From NCBI GenBank assembly GCA_004794785.1, contig SJOL01006479.1, positions 520,243-584,242 of the forward strand: DNA of 64,000 nt, read 5' to 3'. The notes below the pieces were generated by a model that was given only the letters and a program-made list of their open reading frames with translations, ran no database searches and was not told where the DNA came from. The translations under genes and the position numbers were made by a program. The number at the start of each line of letters is the position of its first letter. Positions within the stretch are counted from its first letter, which is position 1. Positions 1-10,979 of the stretch are shown in pieces. The DNA is from Opisthorchis felineus (Eukaryota; Platyhelminthes; Trematoda; Opisthorchiida; Opisthorchiidae).

Positions 1-1467
1 CCCTTCATCACTCTGAGAATAACTATGGTTCCACGTTGCTTTTGTTAAACCTTAAGTTGCAAATAACAGATGTCTTTCAATCCATCCGAAATTCATCCAC
101 TACGTTGTATCCCTGGTGGTCCAAATAGCTCTCACTACAAACTAACCATAAAACTGCACCCATTGTGACCAAAAGTCGATAAACCAGAATTCCTAGAGCT
201 GTGCAGATATATGTATCGATGGACCTCAGCGTTGCACCAAATAGACATAACGGGAACGTTGCGACAGATTACAGCGATGCTGGTTAGGTAGGTTAGAACA
301 CAGCACCGAAAAATAGCTAAGAGGTTCTCAGCCCGACATATCGGCTGCCTGGTTAGGGCTTATAAACACTAACCGTTAGTGTGACTAGCTGAGCTCAGCT
401 TCCACTCACGCGCGTGAGTGACACACCTTGACGAAGTGAATAACCTCCTGTAAGTTGATTGCAAATTGATGGATGCCAATCAACCATTAATTCCTTTGTC
501 CTTTGTGATCCCGATTACTTTGTCCCTGATGAAGATCACATTAAGTTGTTGAAAATTAACGCTGACCTTCCACCACTAATCAACCCAGATGGGTGCCACA
601 CAAAGCGCACAATCTAAGCGACCTCATCCGCACCGAATACCGTGTGCATATTCTAAAAATCGAGATCTTTTGAAACAGGAACGTCAGCCTGGTAATACAC
701 TCCTCATTTCGCGCCCCACGGCCACCGACCATGCCATATGTGTATTAGTTGAAGATATAGGACGGAGTCAGCCTGTCTAACGAGATAAAGACGCGGATTT
801 CACAATAAGTCCGCGCTGCTAAGTTCCTCGTATTGTTCAACTCTGACAGATTCCGCGTATCCTGAGACTGGGGTGTCTTTGGGTGATAGCCAAATCGGAG
901 TTAACCAATGACTTCCGAATGAGACGTGATCTCCGGACGATAAAAAGAAATGGTTCTTCACGAACTCAGTTTCGTTATGCGACGAAAAAACGATAGTGGC
1001 CTCAGATCCAGCGAGTCACATTATCCGGAAGATAACTACGAATGGAGTCGTCCCAAGACGTGAGACATTGGATAATTGAATGACAAAAACGATTCAAATG
1101 TAACCCATACATGACTCGAACTTCATTTGTTAGGACAGACTTCACCATACAGTATTTTTCTGCGACGAAGGAAATGGAAAGGACCAAGCCTCCCCGTAAC
1201 TCCTGCGAAGGTGCCTAGAAACCTTGAGCAGGAAAGGGCATACATTGGCGATGCGCTCAAACCGACCATGTAACAGACGCGTCATAGAGGTCTGATTGCG
1301 AAACATCTATGGAGATCGAGCAGAATCGGTCGCACTTTTGTGTCAGCTAGGGGTGTAAATCCATATTAGGGTTTCATGGGAGTGTTCCCTATCAACAAAG
1401 GATCCTGCCTTAATAGGACTTTTAAGGTTAGGAGTGCAGTTGGGAATAAAGATTATGAACAACAAAC
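1..1467. other. Intron or 3' side of the gene; nothing recognised
   Basis: Exon 33 ends with a donor, so the gene should continue to lower coordinates. I found no further acceptor/donor pair with coding character here, no PACT-like segment and no clear repeat. The small open frames (for example 589-780 on plus) have no support. Confidence 0.4.
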
Positions 1468-1665
1468 CTGCGATATTTGACCCAATGCATTTTTCAGCGA
1501 TGTGTTCGCCCGAACCAGGTCGGAAAAGACGGAGAACTGATGTTGCAAAGCCTCTTGAGGTTGCTCTCCGTTCCCAGTCGGAATTTGGGAAACGTCTGTA
1601 GGTTGGAACCCAGTGGAAAGAGAAAACAGACGCAAGCTCTCCGCACGCAGTCGCTGGACAACGGT
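1468..1665 (-). CDS. Exon 33 (3'-most exon seen), coiled-coil/linker
   Basis: Sixty-six codons, phase 0 to 0. The acceptor follows a pyrimidine tract (cttccatcctacag) and the donor is gtttgt, a weaker type. The protein starts TVVQRLRAESLRLF, then has STGFQPTDVSQ, a possibly decayed form of the QT motif, and ends with a helical stretch VRANTSLKNALGQISQ. An alternative acceptor lies inside the exon just before the codons for DVSQIP. The preceding intron (1666-1754) is only 89 nt. Confidence 0.7.
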
Positions 1666-1754
1666 CTGTAGGATGGAAGCAAAACGGCGACCGAATAAGT
1701 ATGTCGTACAGATAAAACCTGTAGGCAAACGGGCTATAACAAGGATCAACTAAC

Positions 1755-2054
1755 CTTCAGCTCCACTGGTATATCCTCTCTCTGTATTTGGGGAACCGGA
1801 CTCGAAATAGCATCAGTGACTTCAGACAGTTGATCCGGTGTAGAGGTCGCCAGAACAGGTCCAGAGGGAACAACACACGGAGGAACGTGTTCAGTCTGTG
1901 GAACTTCTGCTAGTTCGGCCTCGCCAAAGTCGTTGAAGCCGTGGAGCGTTGAAGTTTCTTCAACAATAGTATCCCATCGGTCGCTTTCCTCCCCGACCTG
2001 TACTACGTTAGGTGGTGCAGGGAGCGCTGCCGTCGCAGAAACCAAGGGATCTCC
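1755..2054 (-). CDS. Exon 32, acidic Pro/Ser-rich linker with QTE motif
   Basis: One hundred codons, phase 0 to 0, with acceptor ttcacag and donor gttagt. The segment is low in predicted coil: it begins GDPLVSATAALPAPPN, is rich in D, E, S, P and T, and contains AEVPQTEHVPP, a QTE site. It resembles the disordered linkers of exons 20 and 22. This makes it a flexible spacer with one candidate light-chain site near its middle. Confidence 0.75.
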
Positions 2055-2994
2055 CTGTGAATTTAAGTAATTCAAAGGAATCGGTTACGGTCAAGATTGT
2101 ATGCGCATCAGAATCGGCGCTATTTCTAAGTCCTTTCTAGGTATCAGATTATTGCAGACAACAAACGTCCGAAGCAGGTGATCCCAATGAAGCTTTGCCT
2201 TACATCTGGTGGCGGCTGCTATGAAGCGTGTATATTTAGAGGTCAGCCACTGGATAAGCGTGAAACATCCAATCCTCAAAACATCTGACACACAATCCAC
2301 CGACCGACGCTAACACTGCTAAAGAATAATATCCTAAAAGGAACCCCAGGAATGAAAATGAAAACATGTGTCAATGGGCGGTCGGTGGCGAACTCGCGAC
2401 ACGCACTAATCATGGACAGACGCAATACGGCAGCGTAAACGACGACAAGTGTACCATACACTAAATCACAGGAGGTGTAAGCCCGAGAAACAGAGAGATA
2501 GTCATGTTGACGTCATGACGCGCTCGTGACGGTCGTTCGCCACACATACACAACCGGACTAGATAAGTGGTCTGCGGATCCTTTCTAGTAAAAATCTGTC
2601 GTGACTGAGATCTGGTGAAAAGCACCCAAGTGGACTCGAAATGCAGGCCTCTATGGCCATCCACATCTGCACGGACATTACAACCACTGTTAGCGATAAA
2701 GATTCAGTGCTCAGAGCTGAACGGTCCACCTTTGGGAACCAACCCGACTGTACCCACGCAGAGTTGGGTGATATGACATTATCTCAAGCCCATATTGTGT
2801 CAGCTAGTATGTCACATATTTTCGTGCCGCACAACCATGCTTATTCGAGTTAGAAGTCAAAAGTCATTACCAGAAAGGAGAAAAGCGGACTAAATAAGTA
2901 ACCATAACAGTTATGGGTATTGCGCAACAAACTACAACAACTGCAGTCACAAACATGTATCAGCGCTTACACTCTCCAGCACCTATTCAAACAG

Positions 2995-3245
2995 AAAATA
3001 GGGTACTACTCATAAGGTTGCTGAAAATTCTTCGACAGCCCACGACCGGTTTCGCCCTTTTTGGGGCTCATCAGGCAGGCGCAGTCCCCGAGTTTTCGTC
3101 AACCTTATGTTCTACTTGAAACATCACAAACGAGAGATTCAGCTGGGTTCCAGGTGAGTCTCTCGCAGAACCAGATTGATTTGCAAATGAGTGTATTTCT
3201 AGAAAATAGAGTAGTTACTGACATCTGACTGATGTCACACGTTGA
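2995..3245 (-). repeat. Ribozyme-bearing dispersed repeat (copy 1)
   Basis: The segment contains a 99-nt unit bounded by inverted ends (CATAAGGTTG at 3011-3020, CAACCTTATG at 3100-3109). A flank at 3117-3200 recurs near 29575-29650 and, in reverse, near 63640-63700, including the shared string gattcagctgggttccagg. Related, diverged sequence lies inside the two 1-kb elements at 20 and 46 kb. Hammerhead ribozymes in such repeats are known from schistosome SINE-like DNA and from Penelope-like elements; which class this belongs to is open, as no reverse transcriptase is attached here. Confidence 0.7.
3011..3109 (-). ncRNA. Hammerhead ribozyme, type I, apparently intact
   Basis: On the minus strand the conserved core is complete: CTGATGA (3068-3074), a 4-bp stem II GCCC/GGGC with loop CAAAAA, then GAAAC, then CGGTC with predicted cleavage after the C at 3044. 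Stem I begins GTGGGC/GCCTGC. After an internal loop it is continued by a long helix made from the inverted ends (TTTTC, GCAACCTTATG). Stem III is only the self-complementary ACCGGT, as in dimeric minimal hammerheads. The stem II and loop layout is close to the schistosome hammerhead. It is transcribed in sense within intron 31 of the pericentrin-like gene. Activity is inferred from the core only. Confidence 0.85.
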
Positions 3246-3550
3246 GGCATCTTAAGGCAAGCGAAGCGAGGCCCAGAAAGACGGATCGAAGTAAACGTGC
3301 TCAGAAGTCTTCTGTGATTAACTTGCAACTACAAACTAATCACCTTTCGATTTGGGTCATCGGTAACTGAACAAGAAGACACACTCTTGCGAGTCACTCG
3401 GCGTGTTTATCGGCGCCAAATCGCACCTTATGAGTGCTTGATCACCAAACATTTGTGGCGCAAAATAAAAAACACGCGTGGCTCATCATCATCTTAAAAT
3501 CTACACAAAGTTGATAAGAGAAATGGAAAAATACGGACACGTGAACATAC

Positions 3551-3655
3551 TGTAGCAACAACGCTTTCTGTCTGGATCTGACAGTCCACCATATACGGAC
3601 GAGTTCGGACATTCAACTCCTCTTCCATACATTTTAATCGGGCACTTAGGGATTC
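3551..3655 (-). CDS. Exon 31, ESL-coil module ending in QTE motif
   Basis: Thirty-five codons, phase 0 to 0. The acceptor has an excellent pyrimidine tract (ttcactttattccacag) and the donor is gtatgt. The protein runs ESLSARLKCMEEELNV and ends DCQIQTESVVAT right at the donor. The opening ESLxxRLKxxEEE matches exons 26, 28 and 29, so this is one copy of the duplicated coil-plus-QT module. Confidence 0.85.
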
Positions 3656-4207
3656 CTGTGGAATAAAGTGAAGGAAGAAATAACAGAAAGGCGGAAGAAT
3701 ACCAATCGTAAAGACTGTAAGTGTATTCGACATCAGACGGACACTGAAAGAGAACAGATAACACCACTGAGCCCCAAAGGCAAAGGTGAGGAAGAGGGAC
3801 CTAAATGATCAAGGATGATTTTCACCCAGTGCGTGACAAGCGTACCGCGTCACAAAAACAACGTAGACAATTATGCACTTAACTATCGTGGACAAGGTGA
3901 ACATTCTGAAAATTATTTGGCAGGACTTAGGATTAAGGACCCGGACAATGTTTTAAATACGTGAAGGTCAAACCCCTGGCATTCAACATAGTGCAATGCG
4001 GCCCCAATGTGGCGGATATCAGCGAAATCAATCCTGGTCCTTTTAACTCAAGAAGCAACTGAGTTCCACCAGTCCAGTGAGACTGTGAATTCAACAACCT
4101 GGCTGATTGGTTTGCTTGGAAAAGGTCTCAAGGATGTAATAACATGACTTTGGGAACCAAACCTCTCCAAAAATGACAAAAGTGGGGGAGAGACAAGCAC
4201 AACATAC
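3656..4207 (-). other. Intron 30; nothing recognised
   Basis: A 552-nt spacer with no repeat, no RNA motif and no further phase-compatible exon seen. Confidence 0.5.
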
Positions 4208-4297
4208 CACAAGTTGATCCGCATCTGTTTGCACACTCTGTTCTGCTGCATATTTGATATCCGATTGATTGACATCGCAGTTGCCCATTTCAGAAAT
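4208..4297 (-). CDS. Exon 30, short module with SVQTD motif
   Basis: Thirty codons, phase 0 to 0, acceptor cggattgcag (weak pyrimidine tract) and donor gtatgt. The protein begins ISEMGNCDVNQSD and ends EQSVQTDADQLV at the splice site. It lacks the ESL heptad start of its neighbours but has the strongest form of the motif, with Q-T-D followed by A-D and a terminal valine. Confidence 0.85.
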
Positions 4298-4947
4298 CTG
4301 CAATCCGACCAGGATGGGACGGGAAATAACATATGCACAGCAAAACATTCAAAGTATTTTAGCTATGATTTCCACTGCGCAAGTTCCAACGGTAGACAAA
4401 CATCGAAAATAGTCCAAATCACGAAAGGTCAACACGGATGGGACTGACAAAAAGGCGATGGGGGAAGTCTTAGTGGCTTAGTCCATGAGGTAGATTTAAG
4501 GCCGAGTGCGCCAAATACAGAGCATTCGACGCCAAAATCAATAAAACCCACATTCACTTCCGAGCGGGGACAAAGAGAGTCTATAAGAGGTTCAGCTCTA
4601 CTCATGTGCACTACATGGACCGTCCCTAAATGACCCACAAATGCGGAATGGATGTACGCAGAAAACACGAATGTTTCTGAGAATACTGTGATGAACGGGG
4701 ACACAGACCATCCGTTTCACGTACGGCAATGTAACCAGCGCCGCGGATACCGCCCGATATATCACTGTAATGATTAATGGGCGCAGAATTTACGCTTCAT
4801 AAACAAAGGGTATGATTTTGTGATAGAGAAGAATAGGAACCACGAGATCAGGATGCATTAATCCAATGAATGAGCAGTCTCATGTAAGCAGTGTTTTGGT
4901 GCCCAGTGATATGAAGTAAACTGGGAAGAATAGGGTCATGAACTTAC
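4298..4947 (-). other. Intron 29; nothing recognised
   Basis: A 650-nt spacer. The reading frame at 4429-4704 has no splice support or motif. Confidence 0.5.
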
Positions 4948-5046
4948 CAGAACAGCCCCAGTGTCCGTTTGGACATTTACATCCGCTGAGGGAATGACCT
5001 CGAATCGCCTGGCTTCTAGCGCCTTCACCTTGGTTGTTAGGTTTTC
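4948..5046 (-). CDS. Exon 29, ENL-coil module with NVQTD motif
   Basis: Thirty-three codons, phase 0 to 0, acceptor ctcgtttttcag and donor gtaagt, both strong. The protein is ENLTTKVKALEARRFEVI, then DVNVQTDTGAVL at the donor. It aligns without gaps at its start to exon 28 (ESLITRVKELE) and exon 26 (ESLTARVRELE), showing a common origin. Confidence 0.9.
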
Positions 5047-6309
5047 CTGAAAAACGAGGACTAGGTGATATGACGAACGTAGAGTCTGTACAACATATGG
5101 TTGTTCGGCACTTAGTCACAGTGTCTACAGAATGACCAGAACAATTTCTTTCACAGAAAAGAAGAACAAAGGTAGTCTACGACCTATCTGTGTAGTTATG
5201 TGGTTAGAAGGAGAATTTGTGGGGTATAGTTTAACGTTGAGTCGAACGCTGTTTTCTGCTGAGCGTCACTGGAAGTCGGACTGAACAGGTTGCTGTCAAA
5301 TTCCGGTGTTCATAAACGTCTCTTAATTCTCAGGGCATATTTCGATTCACAGGCCAGTGCATTTCACACGGGGATTCACAGGGTTCGACGTATTATGAAC
5401 CAGCTCCTATGATTCTATCTTAAGCCATTTTTTACTGAGAGACTTCGATCCTTCATGTTATGCGCCTCATTCACTTTGAACTCACTGAATACTGGGAGTG
5501 CATTCTACAGTCAATCAGCTGGTTTAGTGAAGTTAATTGATTAGTTCCTCGTAGTTGAGAAAATCCCTTTGTGACTGGAATGTAAATCTGGTCAAATGAT
5601 CAGAGATATTTGAGAATCTACGGATTCCGATATGTCAGTGCTATTTCCAGTGAGCCCATCAAAGCTGTAAAATCAACTGAACTTAAGACGACGATCTGCC
5701 AGTGAGTTCCAACCATTCTTCAATCATAGGAGCCCAATTTTTCATTTGAGAGACATTTTGAGCCCCTTTTAAGCTGGCTACATTGTTTTGGATTTTCTGC
5801 TAACAGCTAGCTGATGCTTTCAAGTACCGTTCATACGCTGGACAGCTCTGGGTGCAGTCGATCCATCCAGCTACCTAGCTCGACCTGGTTGGTTTCCACC
5901 TCGTTGCCGAGGCGAGAATGCATGAAATGCATAGTGAGGAGGATAGACAGCACCAGCTTTTGTAATGGCCTACTTGACAACAGGAACCGGAACCACCTGA
6001 ACACCGGAGATACGAGCTTAAATCCGAGAGAAGAAAAGGAGGAATGTACACCTGATTATTGTCACACACACACACGTGCTAGTCTCATTAACCTGCGCAG
6101 CCCACGAATCAGACATAGCGACTGAAGCCGAGTACGCTCTATCACCTTCTCCATTCGTGCACTACAAAACATGACCAACCACACACTATCACTCAACCAG
6201 ACCAAGTCACCTCGAAATCCAGTAATTGATTGGATCGCGCGCGAAAAGAGAACACAATATTAAAAACCGTGAACGGAACAAGGATCAAGCCTGACCGAAA
6301 TAAACGTAC
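5047..6309 (-). other. Intron 28; short CA run only
   Basis: Contains a short (CA)n run near 6064-6076. The plus-strand frame 5814-6125 has no support. No repeats were recognised otherwise. Confidence 0.5.
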
Positions 6310-6420
6310 CACAACAGCATCAGGGTCAGTTTGAAGACCGGCTTCAACGGACTCCACAACGCGGGACTGACTGGTCTCGAGAGCAGTTTCGAGTTCCTTC
6401 ACCCTAGTAATCAGGCTCTC
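6310..6420 (-). CDS. Exon 28, ESL-coil module with GLQTD motif
   Basis: Thirty-seven codons, phase 0 to 0, acceptor tgcactgtag and donor gtacgt. The protein is ESLITRVKELETALETSQ, then EAGLQTDPDAVV ending on the donor. This is the best consensus form of the duplicated unit: a coil of about 18 residues, a variable spacer, then hydrophobic-QTD-x-D-x-V. The next motif, in exon 27, shares QTDPD. Confidence 0.9.
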
Positions 6421-7599
6421 CTACAGTGCACAGGACGGACAAGGAAATAGGGTTGGATATTTCAATGTGTGTTTTACGATTATAAAAAGGCTGCACACAT
6501 AACACACCCATGGGTTAAAGCAAACCTTTTCTTTCAACTGTAGTGATCTGAGTTGACAAGGTATGCAGTGATTTTTGACAATGTTGGTCATGTAGACAAA
6601 CAAATGACCTTAAGGTCGAATTTAGATGATCCTCAGATAGCAGAAATTTCCATTCAATCAGCATTCAAACTACGGTGATCTACGAAAAAGTCGAAATCAC
6701 TTTACGGATGTCACGACATAGAGGGCGGAGAACAGCTAGTGAGCAGAATGGTGGGAAACGACTACTGCGCGCTCCATATCATAACAATTAGCTTCCGGTA
6801 AAGTATATTCTTGGATGACTGTTTGGAAGGTTCAAAGGCACACATATAGTACCGGAATCTGCTTTCTACCCCTCGAGGGAGACCAAAATGAGAACGAGGG
6901 TCTCTCTTCGAAAGAATGAGGGGTCGCAAACCAAACTGTAGCTGACGGAGAACGCTTTTATAAGTGTTGAAATAATAAAATCGAGGTAGGCTGACAGCCA
7001 AATGGCATAGTAGAAACATGCGAGATAAGTCTGAACAGGGTACGCACAGATTAAACGGTTTCTGCTTACGTAAAATTGATTCCTGCCTGCAAGGCAGCAG
7101 GTTTCCACAAAACAATAACTGGGAGTCTCACAAGAAAAATCGATGAACGACGCACCGTGCCATGAAAATTTCACAAATACAGAGGTCACTACTACGCGGA
7201 CGTAAGTTGAAAGAATGAATTTGATACTCAAAAGGCAACAGCAGATTCCAAATATAAGTTTCAAGCTCGTGACCTGACACGGTAAGTCGCCAAAACACAA
7301 ATCACCGTTAGACACAAGTAAAATTGAATAAACAGTTTCTCACACAGTCTCGTGCTTGAAACGAAAGTATGTAAGCACTGAGATAAACAAGTGATTCACA
7401 ATCCATATTTGGCAGGTGGGCAGCGCTATTGTTGTCAACGATGGGCCTCGCCTTAAAGGTTCTTCTTCAGATACTACTGAATAGCTGTACGTCACTCACC
7501 ACTCAAATACGACTGGGGAACACCTATTATTGTCAAGACCACTGGGGTAGTAACATGCAGTCAACAGAAATATGAACTGAAAAAGAATACAGAACCTAC
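6421..7599 (-). other. Intron 27; nothing recognised
   Basis: AT-rich. Two overlapping minus frames (6762-7315) are rich in Leu, Phe, Cys and Tyr but show no domain and no credible exon borders, so I take them as chance. Confidence 0.45.
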
Positions 7600-7677
7600 T
7601 ATAAATGGATCAGGGTCTGTTTGGACATAAAGTTCCACAGCGTTCCACCGCGTTGCATCAATTTCCTTCTCGATCAT
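7600..7677 (-). CDS. Exon 27, short module with YVQTD motif
   Basis: Twenty-six codons, phase 0 to 0, acceptor acctggaccccag and donor gtaggt. The protein is MIEKEIDATRWNAVELYVQT followed by DPDPFI at the donor. It is a shortened module with QTDPD as in exon 28, the hydrophobic residue before the motif and an aliphatic residue at the splice site. Confidence 0.85.
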
Positions 7678-8654
7678 CTGGGGTCCAGGTGATTTTATTC
7701 GATCCTATGAGGCGACGACATAAAACAACGGCGAATTACAAATGGGGAGAACAGTTTAATCATCTGATCGGAGATATGGTTAAAGACAATATGAAAGTCA
7801 AAACAGGTTCAATACGTTCGGACGCCAGTTTCGGTGTCACATTCAGGAGCTTCTTTTCTAGCGGATACTGTGATTCCGTCAATTTGTTCTGCAGGCTATT
7901 TGATTTGTTGATTAACAGGGCCCCAGCGCAGTACTCCTCGCTGCAATCAAGAAACTTCCAAGGGAGACTCTACTCCTAGGAAGGTTTACAGCAGTGTTCC
8001 CTTTTAACAAAAATCTCAACAGGACGCCACTGGCAGGGGATGTCAAATGACCCTTAAAGTATTGTGATTTCTTCTAAGGTGTAATAGTATCCAACTGACT
8101 ATCAATGACGGACAGCTTCTCTCTTCCTGGAGAACCGAATTACATGGTCTCTTCTGCGAAGTCACCTTTCCCGGAAATGAGTGGTAACTACGTAGAGCAT
8201 CTGTCGCTATCGGTGAGTATTGTGAAGAAAAAGATTGCTGCGAAATATTACAAAACTCAAGAAAGATTGCGTCCAGGGTCATCACAGCTAACGCAATGTA
8301 AGGGCTTAGCAAATCCCTGGACTTCCTACAGTTATCCCTCTTTGATGGGACCAACTCGAGAACTGAAGTAAAGAAGTACTGTTCTCTGAGAACGGAGTGT
8401 GAAGGCAGTATGACGTTTTCCCAGGCGAACAGTATGCACATATTTAAGGAAGCGGTGAGGCTGCCTTCGCCCGAGGAAGAACAGGTTAGAAAGGTTCAGC
8501 CTCAAAAATCACACGCCGAACGCTCAACGGTTGATTGTGACCGCCGGCTCATTATTCAATACGGTCGAAGCATTTTGAAAACCAAAGAGTCTGGTGTTGC
8601 TCAAAAGACCCCTGCTGTGCTGCGCCCTAGGGTTAGTCCAACCCACTTTGGCCG

Positions 8655-8735
8655 AGCGGGTCAGACTACTGAGTCATCAGCTTCTGGCAGGGTCCTCAAA
8701 GAAAACCCTACTGCCTGCTACCGCACGAGCAGCGG
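8655..8735 (+). repeat. Single unit of a ~72-bp dispersed repeat
   Basis: A segment with cgggtcagactactgagtc followed by agggtcc, aaagaaaac and a ctgcctgc-like end matches the pattern of the three degenerate tandem units at 54165-54345. Identity is moderate and judged by eye. Confidence 0.4.
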
Positions 8736-8742
8736 CCGATTC

Positions 8743-9260
8743 TCGTGGGAACACAAGATCAGCAATGCTGAGGTACGTCGAAAAGTCTTCAGGAGAAATA
8801 ATTTGGCCACGATAGATGAACTCATCACACTCCATAGGTTGCACTGGCTTGGTCACGTGCCCCGGATGACCATCGACCGGCTTCCTCCAAGAGCCCTTTT
8901 TGCGCAACCACACAAGGAGTGGAAATCAGCCAGGATGTCGAGCAATGACTTGGCAGCGAAGTATGAAGGCCAGCACCAGCCATTAATCAGATGCGCTATT
9001 GCTATTGCTATTTCCATGGATAGGGACCCTGAGATATGACACATCAACGACATTGCCAGACATGGCCCAGTCGCACGCTCAATGGCGTGCATGCATCCAA
9101 GCTGTTGCCTTCAGTGGATAGCTCTCACTCCCGATTTCTCCAATGAAGAGTCTACTGACAACCCTTTATTGAAGCATCAATTATACCAGCTACTGCGTCC
9201 AATGCGTAGCTAACTACCCTTACCTCCCCAGATCATCAGCGAACGAAACTGTGGTAGCTA
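8743..9260 (+). mobile_element. RTE-type non-LTR retrotransposon, 3' end fragment
   Basis: The plus frame reads SWEHKISNAEVRRKVFRR, then LITLHRLHWLGHVPRM and RLPPRALFAQ. This is the typical C-terminal region of flatworm RTE-clade polymerases, after the reverse transcriptase. The frame stops at 9039 and is followed by decayed tail sequence. The reverse transcriptase and endonuclease are missing, so the copy is dead on arrival or truncated. It lies antisense in intron 26. Confidence 0.75.
8995..9013. repeat. Short GCTATT tandem repeat
   Basis: About three copies of gctatt in a row inside the RTE fragment. Confidence 0.7.
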
Positions 9261-10597
9261 TAACCATTGCAAAAGTATGCGATTTTTACGATTTACGATT
9301 TTTACTTATGATGGTGATGACTGACAAACACTAGATGAGATCAGCTCACAAGAGTGGCCACTATTGTCTTGTCTATTCAGGTGGTATCTACGGAGGGAAC
9401 TGCATGAAGTGAGCGAACGTCAAGTGGAAAATATACGAGGCTTGTTTAGTGGCATAAACAAAGGAATCAATCATCGCACACTACTAATATCAGTGATGAA
9501 CCAACCAAAGCGAACACTCCCATGTTTTCAAGATAAAAAATCATGCTAAAATCACTATTTTTGTTTATGGTCCTCAAGTTTCATTTCATCTTGCTTAAGG
9601 ACTAAGACGTTTCGTGCGCCTGGAATCCTCAAAAGGGTAGTGTACGACTTCAAAAAAACGGCAAAGAGGGACACTGCACCAGGGGATCCTAAAGTCGCTG
9701 AATCCATTCTGCGGTTGTATAAACCATCCCAAGACCAGTGGGCCTGATCTAAAGGCGTGAAGTTCTTAACTCTCCCATCCACCCGATACTATGGAGATTG
9801 ATCCTGGTAGACGCAGAATGATTCCAGAAACCGGCATTGTGCTTCAAACTCCCTACTTACAACGCGTCAAGAAACATTACTGTATTAATGCTGTGGAGGC
9901 AACACAAACCTTTTTCCTGGTGAAAAAAGCACGCAAAAATTTGCAGAACTAGGCAATGATGTACGTGTAGGCGAAAACACTTTCGAATGAACGAAGCGTA
10001 GGGCTCGTCTCAAGTGCAAGCGACCTTTCAGGTGACTTTTGTGAAGTGGTGGCATTTCTAACGGAGTGCTTCTTTCCTTTACTGTTGTGATGATTTCGGT
10101 AGACGATTTACAGGCAAGCCTTGGATAAAAAGATTATCTTTGATTGTAATGAGGGATGATTGTGATAGTTCTGTACTGTAGTATAGTTTATAGTATAACC
10201 GTCAAAGATCCAGGCTTGCATGTTACAACTTATTTCTGTGATCAGCAAAGGGTATCCCCCATCCGGGGGAGCGAACTTTACTGAGAGAAAAGCTACTACA
10301 CTGTAAGTGAATTGGGAAAGCTATTCACAAAGAGTTGGTACTGAGTACAGTCACGAAAACTGTGCCGCTGACTACTGAGTTTCTTCGGACTGACTATTTC
10401 AAATCGAAATGAAGTGTTTGCTCCGAGGATGCTTACTCCTGAGGGGTTCATCGTATGAGAACGCTGCGATAGGACCTTAATCAATGACTGTCTGTCATCT
10501 GTGACTGTGTGGGCCCCGTAAAATGGAAGCAGGATTGTTTTGCACCGGATGCTAGGGTCGTAAAACCAAAGGACAGTAAATCAAACAAGGGACGAAC

Positions 10598-10702
10598 CCC
10601 AACAAGGTCTTCGTCTGGCTGAACTCCAGTCTCAAGGAATGACCGCGTGGATAGTTTGGATAACGTCTCTTCCAGCTCACGAACTCTTGCTGTGAGAGAT
10701 TC
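10598..10702 (-). CDS. Exon 26, ESL-coil module with degenerate GVQPD motif
   Basis: Thirty-five codons, phase 0 to 0. The acceptor is ttttactatccag; the donor is gttcgt (weak), with an alternative six nucleotides upstream at gttggg. The protein is ESLTARVRELEETLSKLS, then ETGVQPDEDLVG. The module is complete, but the key threonine of QTD is proline here, which would probably weaken light-chain binding. Confidence 0.8.
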
Positions 10703-10789
10703 CTGGATAGTAAAAGATGAAAATGTTCAAAAGTGATAATTGGTCGTACAATATAAGTGGGTGTACAACGCTTCGTGGGCGGTACTTAC

Positions 10790-10882
10790 ATTTGCTTCGG
10801 TTAAAATAAACATGTCCTCATCGCGTTCGAGCACCACGTCCTTGCGTTCTTTTAGTTCACGCTCTATAGCCGACAGTCGGGT
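10790..10882 (-). CDS. Exon 25, charged coiled coil
   Basis: Thirty-one codons, phase 0 to 0, with acceptor ctgttttag and donor gtaagt. The protein is TRLSAIERELKERKDVVLER then DEDMFILTEAN, an uninterrupted heptad-like helix with no QT motif. It continues directly from exon 24 across a 97-nt intron and would extend the coil between two docking sites. Confidence 0.9.
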
Positions 10883-10979
10883 CTAAAACAGACCAGTGAG
10901 GAATAAGCATGTATAGGAGTCTTGGATGTCTACAGCAAATAAAATAGCAAGGGTTTCGATATGAACAAGTAGTACCTAC

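Larger units (their letters stand above)
2055..3550 (-). other. Intron 31 with hammerhead-type repeat
   Basis: The intron runs between exons 31 and 32. It carries a ribozyme-bearing repeat at about 2995-3245, in the same orientation as the gene. A possible extra exon at 2570-2610 (reading DPQTTYLV) was considered and not accepted, because no good donor keeps phase 0. Confidence 0.5.
7678..10597 (-). other. Intron 26 with RTE debris
   Basis: Holds an antisense RTE 3' fragment (8743-9260) preceded by one unit of a dispersed repeat (8655-8735). The rest (9320-10597) shows nothing I can name. Confidence 0.5.

Noticed and set aside
2565..2615. Possible extra exon (IFTRKDPQTTYLV) between exons 31 and 32
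   Set aside because: The acceptor is acceptable but the only phase-0 donor (gtccgg) is very poor.
7605..7979. Plus frame of 124 codons
   Set aside because: It is the shadow of exon 27 and intron sequence on the other strand.
9555..9782. Minus frame of 75 codons in intron 26
   Set aside because: No QT motif, coil or phase-compatible splice sites.
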